A stretch of 32,198 nucleotides of DNA, from positions 1-32,198 of the forward strand of contig JAXDJR010000009.1 in assembly GCA_034667545.1 (NCBI GenBank), read 5' to 3'. Position numbers and translations under genes: made by a program. The DNA is from DATAPE01 sp034667545. GTDB lineage: Bacteria > Actinomycetota > CADDZG01 > WHSQ01. Positions 7,631 through 16,493 of this stretch are shown here, in pieces (within the stretch, counting starts at the first letter, position 1; every line of letters begins with the position of its first letter). The notes under the pieces were generated by a model that saw only the letters and a list, made by a program, of their open reading frames with translations, made no database searches and had not been told where the DNA came from.

Positions 7631-8011
7631 ATGCCCCAGGTCGGTCCGCTCGAGATCATGATGGTCGCTCTCGTAGCGCTAATAGTGTTTGGTCCTGAGA
7701 AACTCCCCGAGATCGCCCGCACGGTGGGTAAAGCTCTGGCCGACTTCCGCCGCGTCGTAGATGATGCCAAGGGCGAATTCCAAACGGGACTGAATCTCGA
7801 CGATGATGACGATCAGGACTCGCATCCTATCCAGGAAGCGCTGTCCTCATCTCGCGACGCCTCAGATGATGGCGACGACCGCTCGTGGGAGGCTCCAGAG
7901 GCGTCCTCGGCCCCCAATGACGGCCTCACGGACGAACTGCCTTCCTCGCTTACGCCGATACCCATGACCCTCGACCACGATGCCCCGGGGGAAGAGCCAG
8001 ACAAGGTCTGA
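7631..8011 (+). CDS. tatA: TatA/TatB-family Sec-independent translocase subunit
   Basis: Encodes 126 aa. The N-terminal transmembrane helix (PLEIMMVALVALIVFGPEKL) leads through the FGPEKLPE hinge into the amphipathic helix ARTVGKALADFRRVV, the defining TatA/B layout. The remaining 80 residues are a long, highly acidic tail (runs of Asp, many Ser and Glu), longer than in a minimal TatA. The pore-forming TatA role is the usual call for the copy next to tatC in actinobacteria, but a TatB role cannot be excluded. The stop shares one base with the tatC ATG. With TatC it exports folded proteins bearing twin-arginine signals across the cytoplasmic membrane. Confidence 0.9.
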   Translation: MPQVGPLEIMMVALVALIVFGPEKLPEIARTVGKALADFRRVVDDAKGEFQTGLNLDDDDDQDSHPIQEALSSSRDASDDGDDRSWEAPEASSAPNDGLTDELPSSLTPIPMTLDHDAPGEEPDKV

Positions 8012-8814
8012 TGGCGGCGCCCGCTCGCCGCCGCCCGCGGTTGCCGTTCCGCAAGAGAGCAACAGGCGCGCGCCCCGAAGCCTCCATGACGATGATGGAG
8101 CACCTAGGCGAGCTCCGCACCCGTTTGATCGTGTCCGCGGCCGCGTTCGCAGTTGCCTCGGCGGTCACGTTCTTTCTGTTCCAACCGATAGCGAGTTTTC
8201 TTCTTCGTCCTCTATGTTCCTTGCCTAAGAGCCAGTTAGGGCCCCAAGGCTGCAAGCTGGTAGTCACCGGCGTTCTCGAGCCTTTTCTGGTGCGGTTCAA
8301 GGTCACCGCCGTGGTCGCGATGGTAGTCACTTCACCGGTCTGGCTCTATGAGCTGTGGGCCTTCATCTCTCCTGGATTGAGGTCCAACGAGAAGCGCTTG
8401 GCCGGACCCTTCGTCGGCTCCTCGATCGCCTTGTTCGGCTTCGGCGCGGTCTTTGCTTATCTCACCTTGCCCTTCGGCTTGAGGTTCCTCTTGGGCCTCG
8501 GAGGCAACGACCTCGTTCCCTTCCTCAAGGCCGATTCCTATCTGAACTTCGTCCTATTGTTAATTGTTGCCTTCGGGATCACCTTCGAGCTCCCTCTGCT
8601 GCTGATGTTCCTTTCGCTTGCGGGGATCGTCTCGCTCGAGCAACTCGTTAATCACAGGAAGGCAGCGTTCGTTGCCGCCTTCGTTATCGGGGCGGTGGTG
8701 ACGCCGACGCAAGATCCCTACACGATGTCGGCCATGGCGATCCCCCTCTATGTGTTCTATGAGGGCGTCGTGCTGATCCTCCGCATCAGGGAGCGGCGAA
8801 GGCCCCGTTTATAG
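8011..8814 (+). CDS. tatC: TatC, twin-arginine translocase receptor
   Basis: Encodes 267 aa with six predicted transmembrane helices. A basic 25-residue N-terminus precedes the conserved start of the fold, TMMEHLGELRTRLIVSAAAF, whose HLGELR motif binds twin-arginine signal peptides. The cytoplasmic loop before TM3 contains LYELWAFISPGLRSNEKRL, another TatC hallmark with the conserved FxxPGL. The ATG shares a base with the tatA stop, so the two are translated together. It is an integral membrane protein that recognises Tat substrates and recruits TatA. Length and motifs are typical and identification is secure. Confidence 0.96.
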   Translation: MAAPARRRPRLPFRKRATGARPEASMTMMEHLGELRTRLIVSAAAFAVASAVTFFLFQPIASFLLRPLCSLPKSQLGPQGCKLVVTGVLEPFLVRFKVTAVVAMVVTSPVWLYELWAFISPGLRSNEKRLAGPFVGSSIALFGFGAVFAYLTLPFGLRFLLGLGGNDLVPFLKADSYLNFVLLLIVAFGITFELPLLLMFLSLAGIVSLEQLVNHRKAAFVAAFVIGAVVTPTQDPYTMSAMAIPLYVFYEGVVLILRIRERRRPRL

Positions 8815-8823
8815 TCGGCAACG

Positions 8824-9576
8824 ATGGCAGTAAAGGGGAAGAAGAAGTCGCAAGCCAGGGGGAGTCAGGGCCGACGACGCCCCACGCCGGCCCCGCGCAT
8901 GGCGTACGCAAGCCGTCCACAACCGCCCTGGTACCGAACGACAGCCGGTCGCGTGATCGCCGCGCTCGCTCTGGTCATCGCAGTAGTTGCCATCTTCGCG
9001 ATCGTCCAGGCGGGTGGTGGTTCTGGCAACCTGACCAAGCGGCAGAACGCCCTCGACCAGTACACCGGTTCCGTTCGGGGACTGTTGCAATCGATCACTC
9101 CCGCGGCGACTGAAGAGAACGCGGTCCCGTCAAAGCTCTCCGCACGGCAGGCGAAGTCGGTAAAGACGCACAGCGTTTCCTGGTTGGCTCAGCTTGCCGC
9201 CGGTCAGCGCGCCGGAAGCCTCAGCGCGCCGACGCCGACGACTCAGAGCGCCACTCTCCTCTTCGCCGAGTCCGTACAGCTCTATGAGCAAGCCGCAACA
9301 ATCTTTGGACTGGCGCCGGACACATCTCAGACGGTGCAGGTCAAGATGCTGGCCTCCGCAGCGAACTTAAGGAATCAAGCCACTGCCTTGTGGCAACAGG
9401 GAGTCAACCTCTTGGACCAGTCCCGGACACAAGCCAAGATGGCTCCCTCTCAACTGCGTTTCCCGACGGCGGGAGCCGTGGCCCCCACTCCGCCTGCCTC
9501 GCCCGCACCGTCGTCGTCCGGTGGGGGAAAGAACAAGAAGAAAAACGGCAATAGCGGGGGTCAGAGTCCTAAGTAG
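8824..9576 (+). CDS. Single-TM protein with extracytoplasmic helical domain, unknown
   Basis: Encodes 250 aa. A strongly basic cytoplasmic N-terminus (KGKKKSQARGSQGRRRP) precedes one transmembrane helix at residues 44-63 (VIAALALVIAVVAIFAIVQA). The exported portion (70-210) is Ala/Gln-rich and predicted helical, with repeated hydrophobic heptad-like spacing. The last 40 residues are Pro/Ser/Gly-rich and end in Lys/Asn/Gly. I recognise no family. It begins 9 bp after tatC, so it is probably in the tat operon, and its 3' end overlaps the likely start of the helicase gene by 56 bp. Confidence 0.75.
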   Translation: MAVKGKKKSQARGSQGRRRPTPAPRMAYASRPQPPWYRTTAGRVIAALALVIAVVAIFAIVQAGGGSGNLTKRQNALDQYTGSVRGLLQSITPAATEENAVPSKLSARQAKSVKTHSVSWLAQLAAGQRAGSLSAPTPTTQSATLLFAESVQLYEQAATIFGLAPDTSQTVQVKMLASAANLRNQATALWQQGVNLLDQSRTQAKMAPSQLRFPTAGAVAPTPPASPAPSSSGGGKNKKKNGNSGGQSPK

Positions 9577-12232
9577 CCACCCCGCTCCTGAGCTCAGTCT
9601 TGCCGAAGAGTTCGAGCGCACCTATGGGTTCTCCTTCGACCCCTTCCAAAGGGAATCATGCCGCGCGCTCGAGTCGGGCTCGTCCGTCCTGGTCGCGGCG
9701 CCCACGGGGGCCGGAAAGACGGTAGTAGGCGAGTTCGCCGCGTGGCTTGCGCTGCATCGCGGCGGAAAAACATTTTATACGACGCCCATCAAGGCTCTCT
9801 CGAACCAGAAGTTTGGTGACTTTCTGTCGTTGCACGGTCCGCGCAAGGTCGGGCTGCTAACAGGGGACAACTCGATCAATGGATCCGCTCCGATAGTGGT
9901 TATGACGACCGAAGTGCTGCGCAACATGATCTACGAGGACTCGCCAACATTGGACGGGCTCCACTGCGTAGTCCTCGACGAAGTCCATTACCTCCAGGAT
10001 CAATACCGGGGAGCCGTCTGGGAAGAGGTGCTTATACATCTCCCGGTCGACGTGCAGATGGTGTCTCTCTCGGCGACGGTCTCCAACGCCGAGGAGTTCG
10101 GTGATTGGCTGCAGACCCTCCGGGGCAGAACCGAAGTCATCATCGAGGAGGATCGGCCCGTAGAGATCAGACATTGGTACTTCGCTGCGGACGAGCTGCT
10201 TCCCATGTTCCTTCGGCGCCCGGACGGAAGTGTCACTCCCAACACTCGAGCCCGAGAATTCGAACGACGCCGGAAACACGGATCATCCCGTCCGCAGCGA
10301 GGTGGCAAACGCCCCGATCACAGGCGCGCGCGAGCTCCGCTTCGAACCGAAGTCGTTGACCGGCTCCGGAGCGAGGACATGCTGCCAGCGATCTACTTCA
10401 TCTTTTCCCGCAAGGGCTGTGACGAGGCAGTCCGGCAATGCTTGCGAGACAGCGTGCGTCTGACGACACCCGATGAGCGCCGGGAGATCGTGGAATACGC
10501 CGAGCTGCGGGTGGGGGAGCTGTCGCCGTCCGAGCTCGAGGTGCTCGGATACTCCGACTGGATAGAGGGTTTGAAACGGGGCGTTGCAGCGCACCACGCC
10601 GGCATGATTCCTCCCTTCAAGGAAACCGTTGAGGAGTTGTTTGCTAGAGGAGTGGTCAAGGTGGTCTTTGCCACCGAAACGCTCGCCTTGGGCATCAACA
10701 TGCCGGCTCGAACCGTAGTCGTCGAAAGTCTCATGAAGTTCACCGGAGAAAAACACGAGTTGATGACCCCGGGTGAATATACGCAGCTGTCTGGCCGTGC
10801 GGGCAGACGAGGGATCGATCAACTCGGTCATTCGGTAGTGCTGATGCAACGTTATGCAAGCTTCGATACGATCACGCGTCTTGCTTCCACCAGGACCTAT
10901 CCACTTCAGTCCTCGTTCCGGCCCTCATACAACATGGCGGTCAACCTGGTGCGCAACTACGACCGCGCCGAGGCGCAGCATTTAGTCAATTCTTCTTTTG
11001 CACAATTTCAAACTGACCGCGACGTTGTGCAGCTGGAACAGACGCGCGAGCGACTCGAGGCTTATCTGGCCACTTACTGGGACCGGATGCGTTGTGACCG
11101 TGGCGACTTGAACGAGTACCGGCAGCTGCATCTGCGTCTTCGGGAAGCCGAGAGGCAGCGCAGCGAAAACGGAGGTAACCGGTCGGCTCGCGTCACCGAG
11201 GCTTTGATAAAGCTTCGCCCCGGGGACGTGATCGCGATTCCGCGCGGCAGGCGTCGCGGACGCTATGTCGTCCTGCAAGGTATCCATCGCGATTCCGATC
11301 GCAGGCCGAAGGTCCTGGTGCTGTCCCAAGAGCGCTCCATGGCGCGTTTGGCGGCTTCGGACTTCCACGACCCCCCCCGATCCATCGGCTCGGTAGCCCT
11401 CCCTGAAGGCTTCCACGTCAGGGATGCGAGTGCTCGCCGCAAGGTGGCGAGCCGCCTCGCCGAGCTCGAGCCCGAGGTTACGAACAGCGATCCAGCCGAA
11501 TCGAAGGAAATGAGCCGCCTCCGCAAGGCAGTTGCCGCCCACCCCTGTCATGAGTGCCCCGAGCTAGCCAGGCACCTGCACTTTGCCGATCGCGCCGCTC
11601 GCCTCGAACGTGAGATCGCCGGTATCGACCGCCGCGTTGGCCGAAGAAGCGGCACGCTTTCGCGGCGATTCGACAATGTGCTCGCGATCTTGGAAGAGCT
11701 CGGCCATGTCGATCGCTGGGCGCTCACCGAGAAAGGGGAAACGCTCACCCGCGTTTACAACGAATCGGATCTGCTGGTTGTGGAAGCGCTCGATCGCGGG
11801 TGCCTCGAGGGTCTGAGTCCGTCGGAGCTCGCCGCGGTGTGTTCGACGCTGGTGTATGAGGCGCGCGGCCCCGAGGGCACGCGCGTGGTAGCGGCGATGC
11901 CGACTCCCGCAAGCCGCGCGGCGTGGCTGGATGTCATGCGTCTCTGGCAAGGGATCAGGGCGGCCGAAGAAGCTCGCAGCTTGGAGCTCACGCGAGAGCC
12001 GGACCCTGGCTTCGCCGACAAGGCTTTCCGCTGGGCCGAAGGGGCTCGGCTCGACGAGGTTCTGGGTCAGGACGATGCTCCGGGTGACTTCGTGCGATCG
12101 ACCAAGCAGCTTGTGGATCTACTTCGTCAATTAGAAGAGGTGGCTTCCAGCGCCGAGCTCTCCGCCACGGTCCGCGATGCGATCGCGGCCGTGTATCGCG
12201 GCGTGATCGCCTACTCCTCTCTGGAGCTGTAA
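9521..12232 (+). CDS. helY: HelY/Mtr4-like DEAD/DEAH-box RNA helicase with DSHCT domain
   Basis: Encodes up to 903 aa of superfamily 2 helicase. Visible motifs are the Q-like FSFDPFQRESCRAL, Walker A APTGAGKT (60-67), TTPIKALSNQKF, the DEVH box at residue 153, SATVSNAEEFGDWL, and in the second RecA domain FATETLALGINMPARTV and QLSGRAGRRG. The C-terminal 180 residues match the DSHCT arrangement of Ski2/Mtr4/HelY proteins. It probably unwinds structured RNA in cytosolic RNA processing or decay. The only canonical start before the Q motif is the GTG at 9521, which overlaps the upstream gene by 56 bp; a noncanonical start nearer residue 20 is possible. The position next to tatC matches mycobacterial helY. 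Confidence 0.93.
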   Translation: MGERTRRKTAIAGVRVLSSHPAPELSLAEEFERTYGFSFDPFQRESCRALESGSSVLVAAPTGAGKTVVGEFAAWLALHRGGKTFYTTPIKALSNQKFGDFLSLHGPRKVGLLTGDNSINGSAPIVVMTTEVLRNMIYEDSPTLDGLHCVVLDEVHYLQDQYRGAVWEEVLIHLPVDVQMVSLSATVSNAEEFGDWLQTLRGRTEVIIEEDRPVEIRHWYFAADELLPMFLRRPDGSVTPNTRAREFERRRKHGSSRPQRGGKRPDHRRARAPLRTEVVDRLRSEDMLPAIYFIFSRKGCDEAVRQCLRDSVRLTTPDERREIVEYAELRVGELSPSELEVLGYSDWIEGLKRGVAAHHAGMIPPFKETVEELFARGVVKVVFATETLALGINMPARTVVVESLMKFTGEKHELMTPGEYTQLSGRAGRRGIDQLGHSVVLMQRYASFDTITRLASTRTYPLQSSFRPSYNMAVNLVRNYDRAEAQHLVNSSFAQFQTDRDVVQLEQTRERLEAYLATYWDRMRCDRGDLNEYRQLHLRLREAERQRSENGGNRSARVTEALIKLRPGDVIAIPRGRRRGRYVVLQGIHRDSDRRPKVLVLSQERSMARLAASDFHDPPRSIGSVALPEGFHVRDASARRKVASRLAELEPEVTNSDPAESKEMSRLRKAVAAHPCHECPELARHLHFADRAARLEREIAGIDRRVGRRSGTLSRRFDNVLAILEELGHVDRWALTEKGETLTRVYNESDLLVVEALDRGCLEGLSPSELAAVCSTLVYEARGPEGTRVVAAMPTPASRAAWLDVMRLWQGIRAAEEARSLELTREPDPGFADKAFRWAEGARLDEVLGQDDAPGDFVRSTKQLVDLLRQLEEVASSAELSATVRDAIAAVYRGVIAYSSLEL

Positions 12233-12280
12233 GGGCATGGTTCTCGGAGCGTGGCGATCCGCGTACTAAGGTCGATGTCC

Positions 12281-13486
12281 ATGGCTGATCAACGCGACGC
12301 TTTCATCGTGGACGCGGTGCGAACCCCGATGGGACGCTTCGCCGGAGCTTTAGCCGGCGTGCGGCCTGACGACCTGGCGGCCCTCGTCATCGCGGCGCTC
12401 GTCTCCAGGAACGCGGTTCGTCCGGAAACCGTCGAGGACGTCCAATGGGGGGCCGCCAACCAAGCTGGAGAAGACAACCGGAATGTGGGAAGGATGGCGC
12501 TGCTTCTGGCCGGATTGCCGGTGACCGTAGCTGGTGCAACAGTCAACCGTCTGTGCGGATCGGGCCTGGAGGCCATAAACAGCGGATACAGGCAGATCAG
12601 GGCCGGGGAGGCCGATATCGTGATCGCCGGTGGCTCCGAATCGATGAGCCGCGCTCCTTTCGTCACGGCCAAGGCGACACGGGCTTTCGATCGCACGGCG
12701 GAGATGTACGACACTACGATCGGGTGGCGGTTCGTCAATCCTCGCATGAAAGAACGGTGGGGAACCCACGCCATGGGGGAGACGGCAGAGATCAATGGAC
12801 GCGATTACGCGATAGACCGGGGGGCGCAAGACGAGTTCGCGCTCGAGAGCCACCGCCGCACGGTCCAGGCTCGCGACGAGGGCAGGTTCAAGGACCAGAT
12901 AATCCCCGTGGTGGTCCCGCAGAGAAAGGGCGATCCCATCACGGTCGAGGTTGACGAAACCCCCCGTCCGGACGTGTCCCTCGACGCGCTGGCCCGTCTC
13001 CGCCCCGCGTTCGAGGAGGGTGGAACTGTCACCGCAGGGAACTCTTCGGGACTGAACGATGGTGCGGCGGCGCTGCTTCTGGCGTCGCAGAGCGCGGTAT
13101 CGGCGAATGGTTGGCGGCCCATGGTGCGGGTGGTCACATCAGCCGTCGCCGGCGTCGAGCCGCGTGTGATGGGGATCGGCCCGGTCTTCGCCACGCGTAA
13201 AGCGTTGCATCGAGCAGGGTTGGACTTGGAAGACATCGATCTGATCGAGCTGAACGAAGCCTTCGCGGCACAGTCGCTCGCCTGCATCAAGGAGCTCGGA
13301 CTGGATCGCGAGAAGGTGAACGTAAACGGCGGAGCCATCGCGCTGGGACATCCCCTGGGGTGCTCCGGAGCCCGCATCATGACGAGCCTCGTGCACGAGA
13401 TGCAGCGTCGCGATAGCCGCCTCGGTCTGGCCACTATGTGCATCGGCGTCGGCCAAGGCATCGCAACGATCGTGGAATCGCTCTGA
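12281..13486 (+). CDS. Thiolase (acetyl-CoA acetyltransferase / beta-ketoacyl-CoA thiolase)
   Basis: Encodes 401 aa from the ATG at 12281; ATG 12275 and GTG 12251 are in-frame alternatives, but the family N-terminus begins near DAFIVDAVRTPMGRF. The nucleophilic Cys92 lies in NRLCGSGLEAIN, His357 in ALGHPLGCSGAR and the general-base Cys387 in MCIGVGQG, so the active site is complete. GGSESMSRAPF is also conserved. It would cleave acetoacetyl-CoA or longer 3-ketoacyl-CoAs with CoA, or run the reverse condensation. Sequence alone does not separate acetoacetyl-CoA from beta-ketoadipyl-CoA specificity. It could process products of the lysine pathway and acyl-CoA dehydrogenase encoded further along, but no operon link is visible. 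Confidence 0.9.
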   Translation: MADQRDAFIVDAVRTPMGRFAGALAGVRPDDLAALVIAALVSRNAVRPETVEDVQWGAANQAGEDNRNVGRMALLLAGLPVTVAGATVNRLCGSGLEAINSGYRQIRAGEADIVIAGGSESMSRAPFVTAKATRAFDRTAEMYDTTIGWRFVNPRMKERWGTHAMGETAEINGRDYAIDRGAQDEFALESHRRTVQARDEGRFKDQIIPVVVPQRKGDPITVEVDETPRPDVSLDALARLRPAFEEGGTVTAGNSSGLNDGAAALLLASQSAVSANGWRPMVRVVTSAVAGVEPRVMGIGPVFATRKALHRAGLDLEDIDLIELNEAFAAQSLACIKELGLDREKVNVNGGAIALGHPLGCSGARIMTSLVHEMQRRDSRLGLATMCIGVGQGIATIVESL

Positions 13487-13505
13487 CCCGAGCGCAGCAA
13501 GCCAA

Positions 13506-14426
13506 GTGAGTTCTCCGTTTGGGCCGATGGTCCTGATCTGCAACCCGGCGGCGGGTGGCGGAGGAGCTCGCAGGGCCCTGCCAGAGGTTCGTAGTCATCT
13601 GGAAGCACGGAATCTCGAGTACGAGGTCTGGTTCACGGAGCGACCTGGTCACGCCAGCGAGCTGACGCGACAAGCACTGTCCGACGGATGCAGATTCGTG
13701 GTGGCGGTCGGAGGGGACGGCACGATCCACGAGGTCGCCAACGGACTCATCGAGCACGACCAGCCCGCCCACGGCGAAGCCGTGATGGGGGTCGTGGCGG
13801 CAGGAACCGGTGCGGACTTCATCAAGACCTTCGGCATCCCGGCGATGCCGGGACACGCCGTCGCTCACCTCGATGGAGGCGAAGCGTTTCCGATCGACAT
13901 CGGAAAGGTGACGTACATCGACGGACAAGCAAGCGTCACGCGTTACTTCGTCAATGTTGCGGAAGTAGGTTTGGGGGCGGAGGTGGTTGCCCGGGCGTCG
14001 AAGTTGCCGCGATGGCTCGGCCCCACTCTCTACGTAGTGGCCTTCTGGTTAACCCTTCCTAGGTACAGGTCTGCACAAGTCACAGTGGATCTCATGGACC
14101 GCTGCTACGAAGGCCCGATGAACAACCTCGTTGTGGCCAACGGACAGTTCTTCGGAAGCGGTATGAAGATCGCGCCACGAGCGGCTCCTACGGACGGAGT
14201 CTTTGACATCCAGATCGAACATGCAAGCAAGCGGGAAGAGATAGCCGTCATGCCCAAAGTGTTCCGGGGCGAGCACGTTCCGCACCCTGACATCGTCGAA
14301 GCTAAGCGGGTGCGCATTTCCATCGAGGCGACCCGCGCCCTTCGGATCGAAGCCGATGGCGAGCTCTTGGGCCGGACACCGGCTACCTTCGAGGTTCTCA
14401 GAGACCTCATCCGGCTGAAGGTCTGA
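13506..14426 (+). CDS. Diacylglycerol kinase-family lipid kinase
   Basis: Encodes 306 aa from the GTG at 13506; an ATG at 13527 would lose seven residues and cannot be excluded. The N-terminal domain begins MVLICNPAAGGGGARR and contains the nucleotide-binding VVAVGGDGTIHEVANGL, with GGDGT at about 69-73. VVAAGTGADFIKTFGIP follows, and the C-terminal beta-rich domain has VANGQFFGSGMKIAPRA and ALRIEADGELLGRTP. This is the DagK/YegS/sphingosine-kinase layout; it would phosphorylate a membrane lipid such as diacylglycerol using ATP. It follows the thiolase by 19 bp. The exact lipid substrate cannot be told from sequence. Confidence 0.9.
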   Translation: MSSPFGPMVLICNPAAGGGGARRALPEVRSHLEARNLEYEVWFTERPGHASELTRQALSDGCRFVVAVGGDGTIHEVANGLIEHDQPAHGEAVMGVVAAGTGADFIKTFGIPAMPGHAVAHLDGGEAFPIDIGKVTYIDGQASVTRYFVNVAEVGLGAEVVARASKLPRWLGPTLYVVAFWLTLPRYRSAQVTVDLMDRCYEGPMNNLVVANGQFFGSGMKIAPRAAPTDGVFDIQIEHASKREEIAVMPKVFRGEHVPHPDIVEAKRVRISIEATRALRIEADGELLGRTPATFEVLRDLIRLKV

Positions 14427-14496
14427 GCAAGCTGTCTCGGTCAGGGCAACCTAGGGCATTCTCGGGCATGATTGGCTCCCGTCAGGAGGTGATGCG

Positions 14497-15270
14497 TTGG
14501 CAGTGGCCGAAGTGAGAGAGGCAGACGGTCTGGGTGGCTCTGCAGCCCCCGTGATATTGGGATGGCTATGTGCGGCCATGCTCTTCGCCGCCAGCGTGAT
14601 GACGCTCCTGCTCAGCAATGACATCAGCGCGCCGGCCCTTCCGAGGCTCTCGGGGCCGCCCAATCTGTTGACCGAAACCGTGTCCTACTTCGCGAACGAG
14701 CGCCAGCGGTGGACCCAGGAAGTCGTCTCTGGGTGCCTCTTCGCAGCAGGATTCGTCGCGCTAGCCCTACTTGCTGTGTTCGTCTCGCGGCGCCGCCGCA
14801 CAGCCGATCTGGGCGGAAGCCTCATGGTCGTCCCCTTGTCGATCGGTGCGGCTCTGGGAGTAGGCTCCGCGCTCCTCTCGCTGGGGGCCGAGCAGGCCGC
14901 GCTCGATCCTCATATCTGTGATTGCAAGTACTCGGCAACTCAGCTGATCTCTCAGGGTCGCGCTCTGATAATGGCCAACAACGCCGGAAGCTGGCTGCTG
15001 TACGGATTCTTCGCGCTGGCCGCCGTTGCGTTCGCAGTCGGGGCGCTAACCGACGTCGGTTCCGACATGGGCCACGGGTGGAGGTACCTTTCTGAAGCGA
15101 TCGCCGCACTGTTCATAGTCGGACTGGTGGCCAGCATCATTGGTGCCTCGACGTTGAACGACATCGTCGTCGGCATCGGAGGGGGGATCCTCCTCCCGGT
15201 GTGGGCCATATGGACCGGACAGAAGGTCCGTCGCTTCGCAACCGAAAGAAGCATCACCGCCGCCCTGTGA
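14497..15270 (+). CDS. Six-TM membrane protein, unknown
   Basis: Encodes 257 aa from a TTG. This start is decided by a perfect AGGAGGTGAT Shine-Dalgarno at 14484-14493. Six hydrophobic helices are visible at about 18-39, 76-97, 109-130, 163-184, 198-218 and 221-239. Between TM1 and TM2 lies a polar loop (SGPPNLLTETVSYFANERQRW), and between TM3 and TM4 a short loop with a closely spaced Cys pair (HICDCKYS). No family is recognised. The Cys pair could be a disulphide or metal site outside the membrane. The unusually strong ribosome site on a TTG codon suggests expression set at the start codon. Confidence 0.75.
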   Translation: MAVAEVREADGLGGSAAPVILGWLCAAMLFAASVMTLLLSNDISAPALPRLSGPPNLLTETVSYFANERQRWTQEVVSGCLFAAGFVALALLAVFVSRRRRTADLGGSLMVVPLSIGAALGVGSALLSLGAEQAALDPHICDCKYSATQLISQGRALIMANNAGSWLLYGFFALAAVAFAVGALTDVGSDMGHGWRYLSEAIAALFIVGLVASIIGASTLNDIVVGIGGGILLPVWAIWTGQKVRRFATERSITAAL

Positions 15271-15297
15271 CACTGCGGCTATCCAGATCAGGCAGTG
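15271..15297. terminator. Possible bidirectional hairpin between convergent genes
   Basis: CACTGC (15271-15276) and GCAGTG (15292-15297) form a 6-bp inverted repeat with a 15-nt loop. It exactly fills the 28-bp space between two convergent stop codons. There are no T tracts, so it is weak as a classical terminator. Confidence 0.3.
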
Positions 15298-15298
15298 G

Positions 15299-15571
15299 TC
15301 AGTGGTCGTGTTTCTCCAGGTAGTCGATGTACAGGGGGCGAAGCGCGTCGGCGAGCTTGCCTTCGTCCGATGACATGACGTCCGACAACAGCGCGGACAC
15401 ACTGATCACGTCGCCTTCTGCCGCCCGAACGTTGCCGGCTGCTGCTTCGGCAGCGGGCAGCGCTTTCACCAGTGACCACAGGAACCCGAGGTCGGCATGC
15501 CTTACGGCGTGACCTACCGCTGATTCGTGCAGCTCCTTCGACGACATCGCTTCCAGCTCGGTACGGTCCAT
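15299..15571 (-). CDS. 90-residue helical protein, unknown
   Basis: Read on the minus strand from an ATG at 15571, chosen because the longer frame would overlap the upstream hydrolase. The 90-residue product (MDRTELEAMSSKELHESAVG onward) is soluble, rich in Ala, Leu and Asp/Glu, and predicted mostly helical; it ends LYIDYLEKHDH. It starts 10 bp after the alpha/beta hydrolase stop and is the third gene of a minus-strand cassette. No family is recognised. Confidence 0.65.
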   Translation of the reverse strand: MDRTELEAMSSKELHESAVGHAVRHADLGFLWSLVKALPAAEAAAGNVRAAEGDVISVSALLSDVMSSDEGKLADALRPLYIDYLEKHDH

Positions 15572-15581
15572 CGAAGTGACT

Positions 15582-16493
15582 CTAACGGAGTGACCCTTCG
15601 GCCTCAGATAGGAAAGTGTCGAGATCGGCGACGAGCCGCTCGCAGTACTCGAGCGGAAGGTAGTGAGTTGCATCGTCGTAGACGTGAAGGCGCGCCGATG
15701 AGATCACGTCTGCGATCTCTTGAGCCATCCGCCGAGGGCTAAACCTGTCCCGGCCCCCTGCGATCACGAGCGTGGGGGCCGTGACGGCGCGCAGCGAGGA
15801 GGCCGCGGGGGCCCCTGAGACCGCCTCGTATGTAGCGAGAAAGCGGTGCGTGTCGCATTCCGCCATCGCTCGAAGCGTCTCGACCACCGGTCCGGCATCC
15901 GTCGACCGCCCGAGCAAACCCGACTGTCTGATCAAGCCGGGAAGCTCCGGGCGCGTCACGAGGGACCGCAAGCCCAACGCTATTCCCATGGGGAAGCGCT
16001 TTGCCACGCCGGCGAGCAGAGGCAGGGCGGAGAACGGTTCCAAGTTGCGGACCAGCCCGCTTACCGACTGACCGTAGCCACCGTTCACGACGACCACAGC
16101 CTCTACGCGCTCGGGTCGACCGGTGGCGATCTCGAATGCGATTCGGCTTCCGTTACTCCACGACAGGACGGCGAAGGTCTCAATCCCGAGGTGATCGAGG
16201 ACAGCCATTGCGTCGGCCGCGTGGGTTTGGGGGTCGACCGGGTCCGTTGCCGGTGGCGGTGAATCGTTCAGTCCACGAAGGTCCCAGTTGACCCAGCGGC
16301 GCTTCAGAGCGAGACGAGCCAGGGGCTTCTCCCACACCGCAAGGTTCGCTCCTACGGCATTCACGAAGAGAATCGGGGTTCCGGCCCCCTCGCCTGCAGA
16401 ATGCACAGCTATCTCGCTGCCGTCGAAAGATGGAACGAGGGTCGGACCAACGGGCCATCCGCCGGCGAAGCGATCGTGGGGCTCTTGAGTCAC
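15582..16493 (-). CDS. Alpha/beta-fold hydrolase
   Basis: Encodes 303 aa from the GTG at 16493, whose GTGA overlaps the stop of the upstream minus-strand gene; the frame extends further upstream but that part lies inside that gene. The fold is clear: an N-terminal strand segment (FDGSEIAVHSAGEGAGTPIL), the VNWDLRGLNDS loop, the nucleophile elbow LSWSNGSR with Ser113, an Asp in IAGGRDRFSP and the catalytic His in DDATHYLPLE. The elbow is S-x-S-x-G rather than G-x-S-x-G. This fits the broad esterase/lactonase/haloperoxidase-like group; the substrate cannot be told. No signal peptide is seen, so it is probably cytosolic. Confidence 0.85.
   Translation of the reverse strand: MTQEPHDRFAGGWPVGPTLVPSFDGSEIAVHSAGEGAGTPILFVNAVGANLAVWEKPLARLALKRRWVNWDLRGLNDSPPPATDPVDPQTHAADAMAVLDHLGIETFAVLSWSNGSRIAFEIATGRPERVEAVVVVNGGYGQSVSGLVRNLEPFSALPLLAGVAKRFPMGIALGLRSLVTRPELPGLIRQSGLLGRSTDAGPVVETLRAMAECDTHRFLATYEAVSGAPAASSLRAVTAPTLVIAGGRDRFSPRRMAQEIADVISSARLHVYDDATHYLPLEYCERLVADLDTFLSEAEGSLR

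Noticed and set aside
12805..13608. 267-codon minus-strand ORF opposite the thiolase
   Set aside because: Shadow frame; the thiolase on the plus strand has all catalytic motifs.
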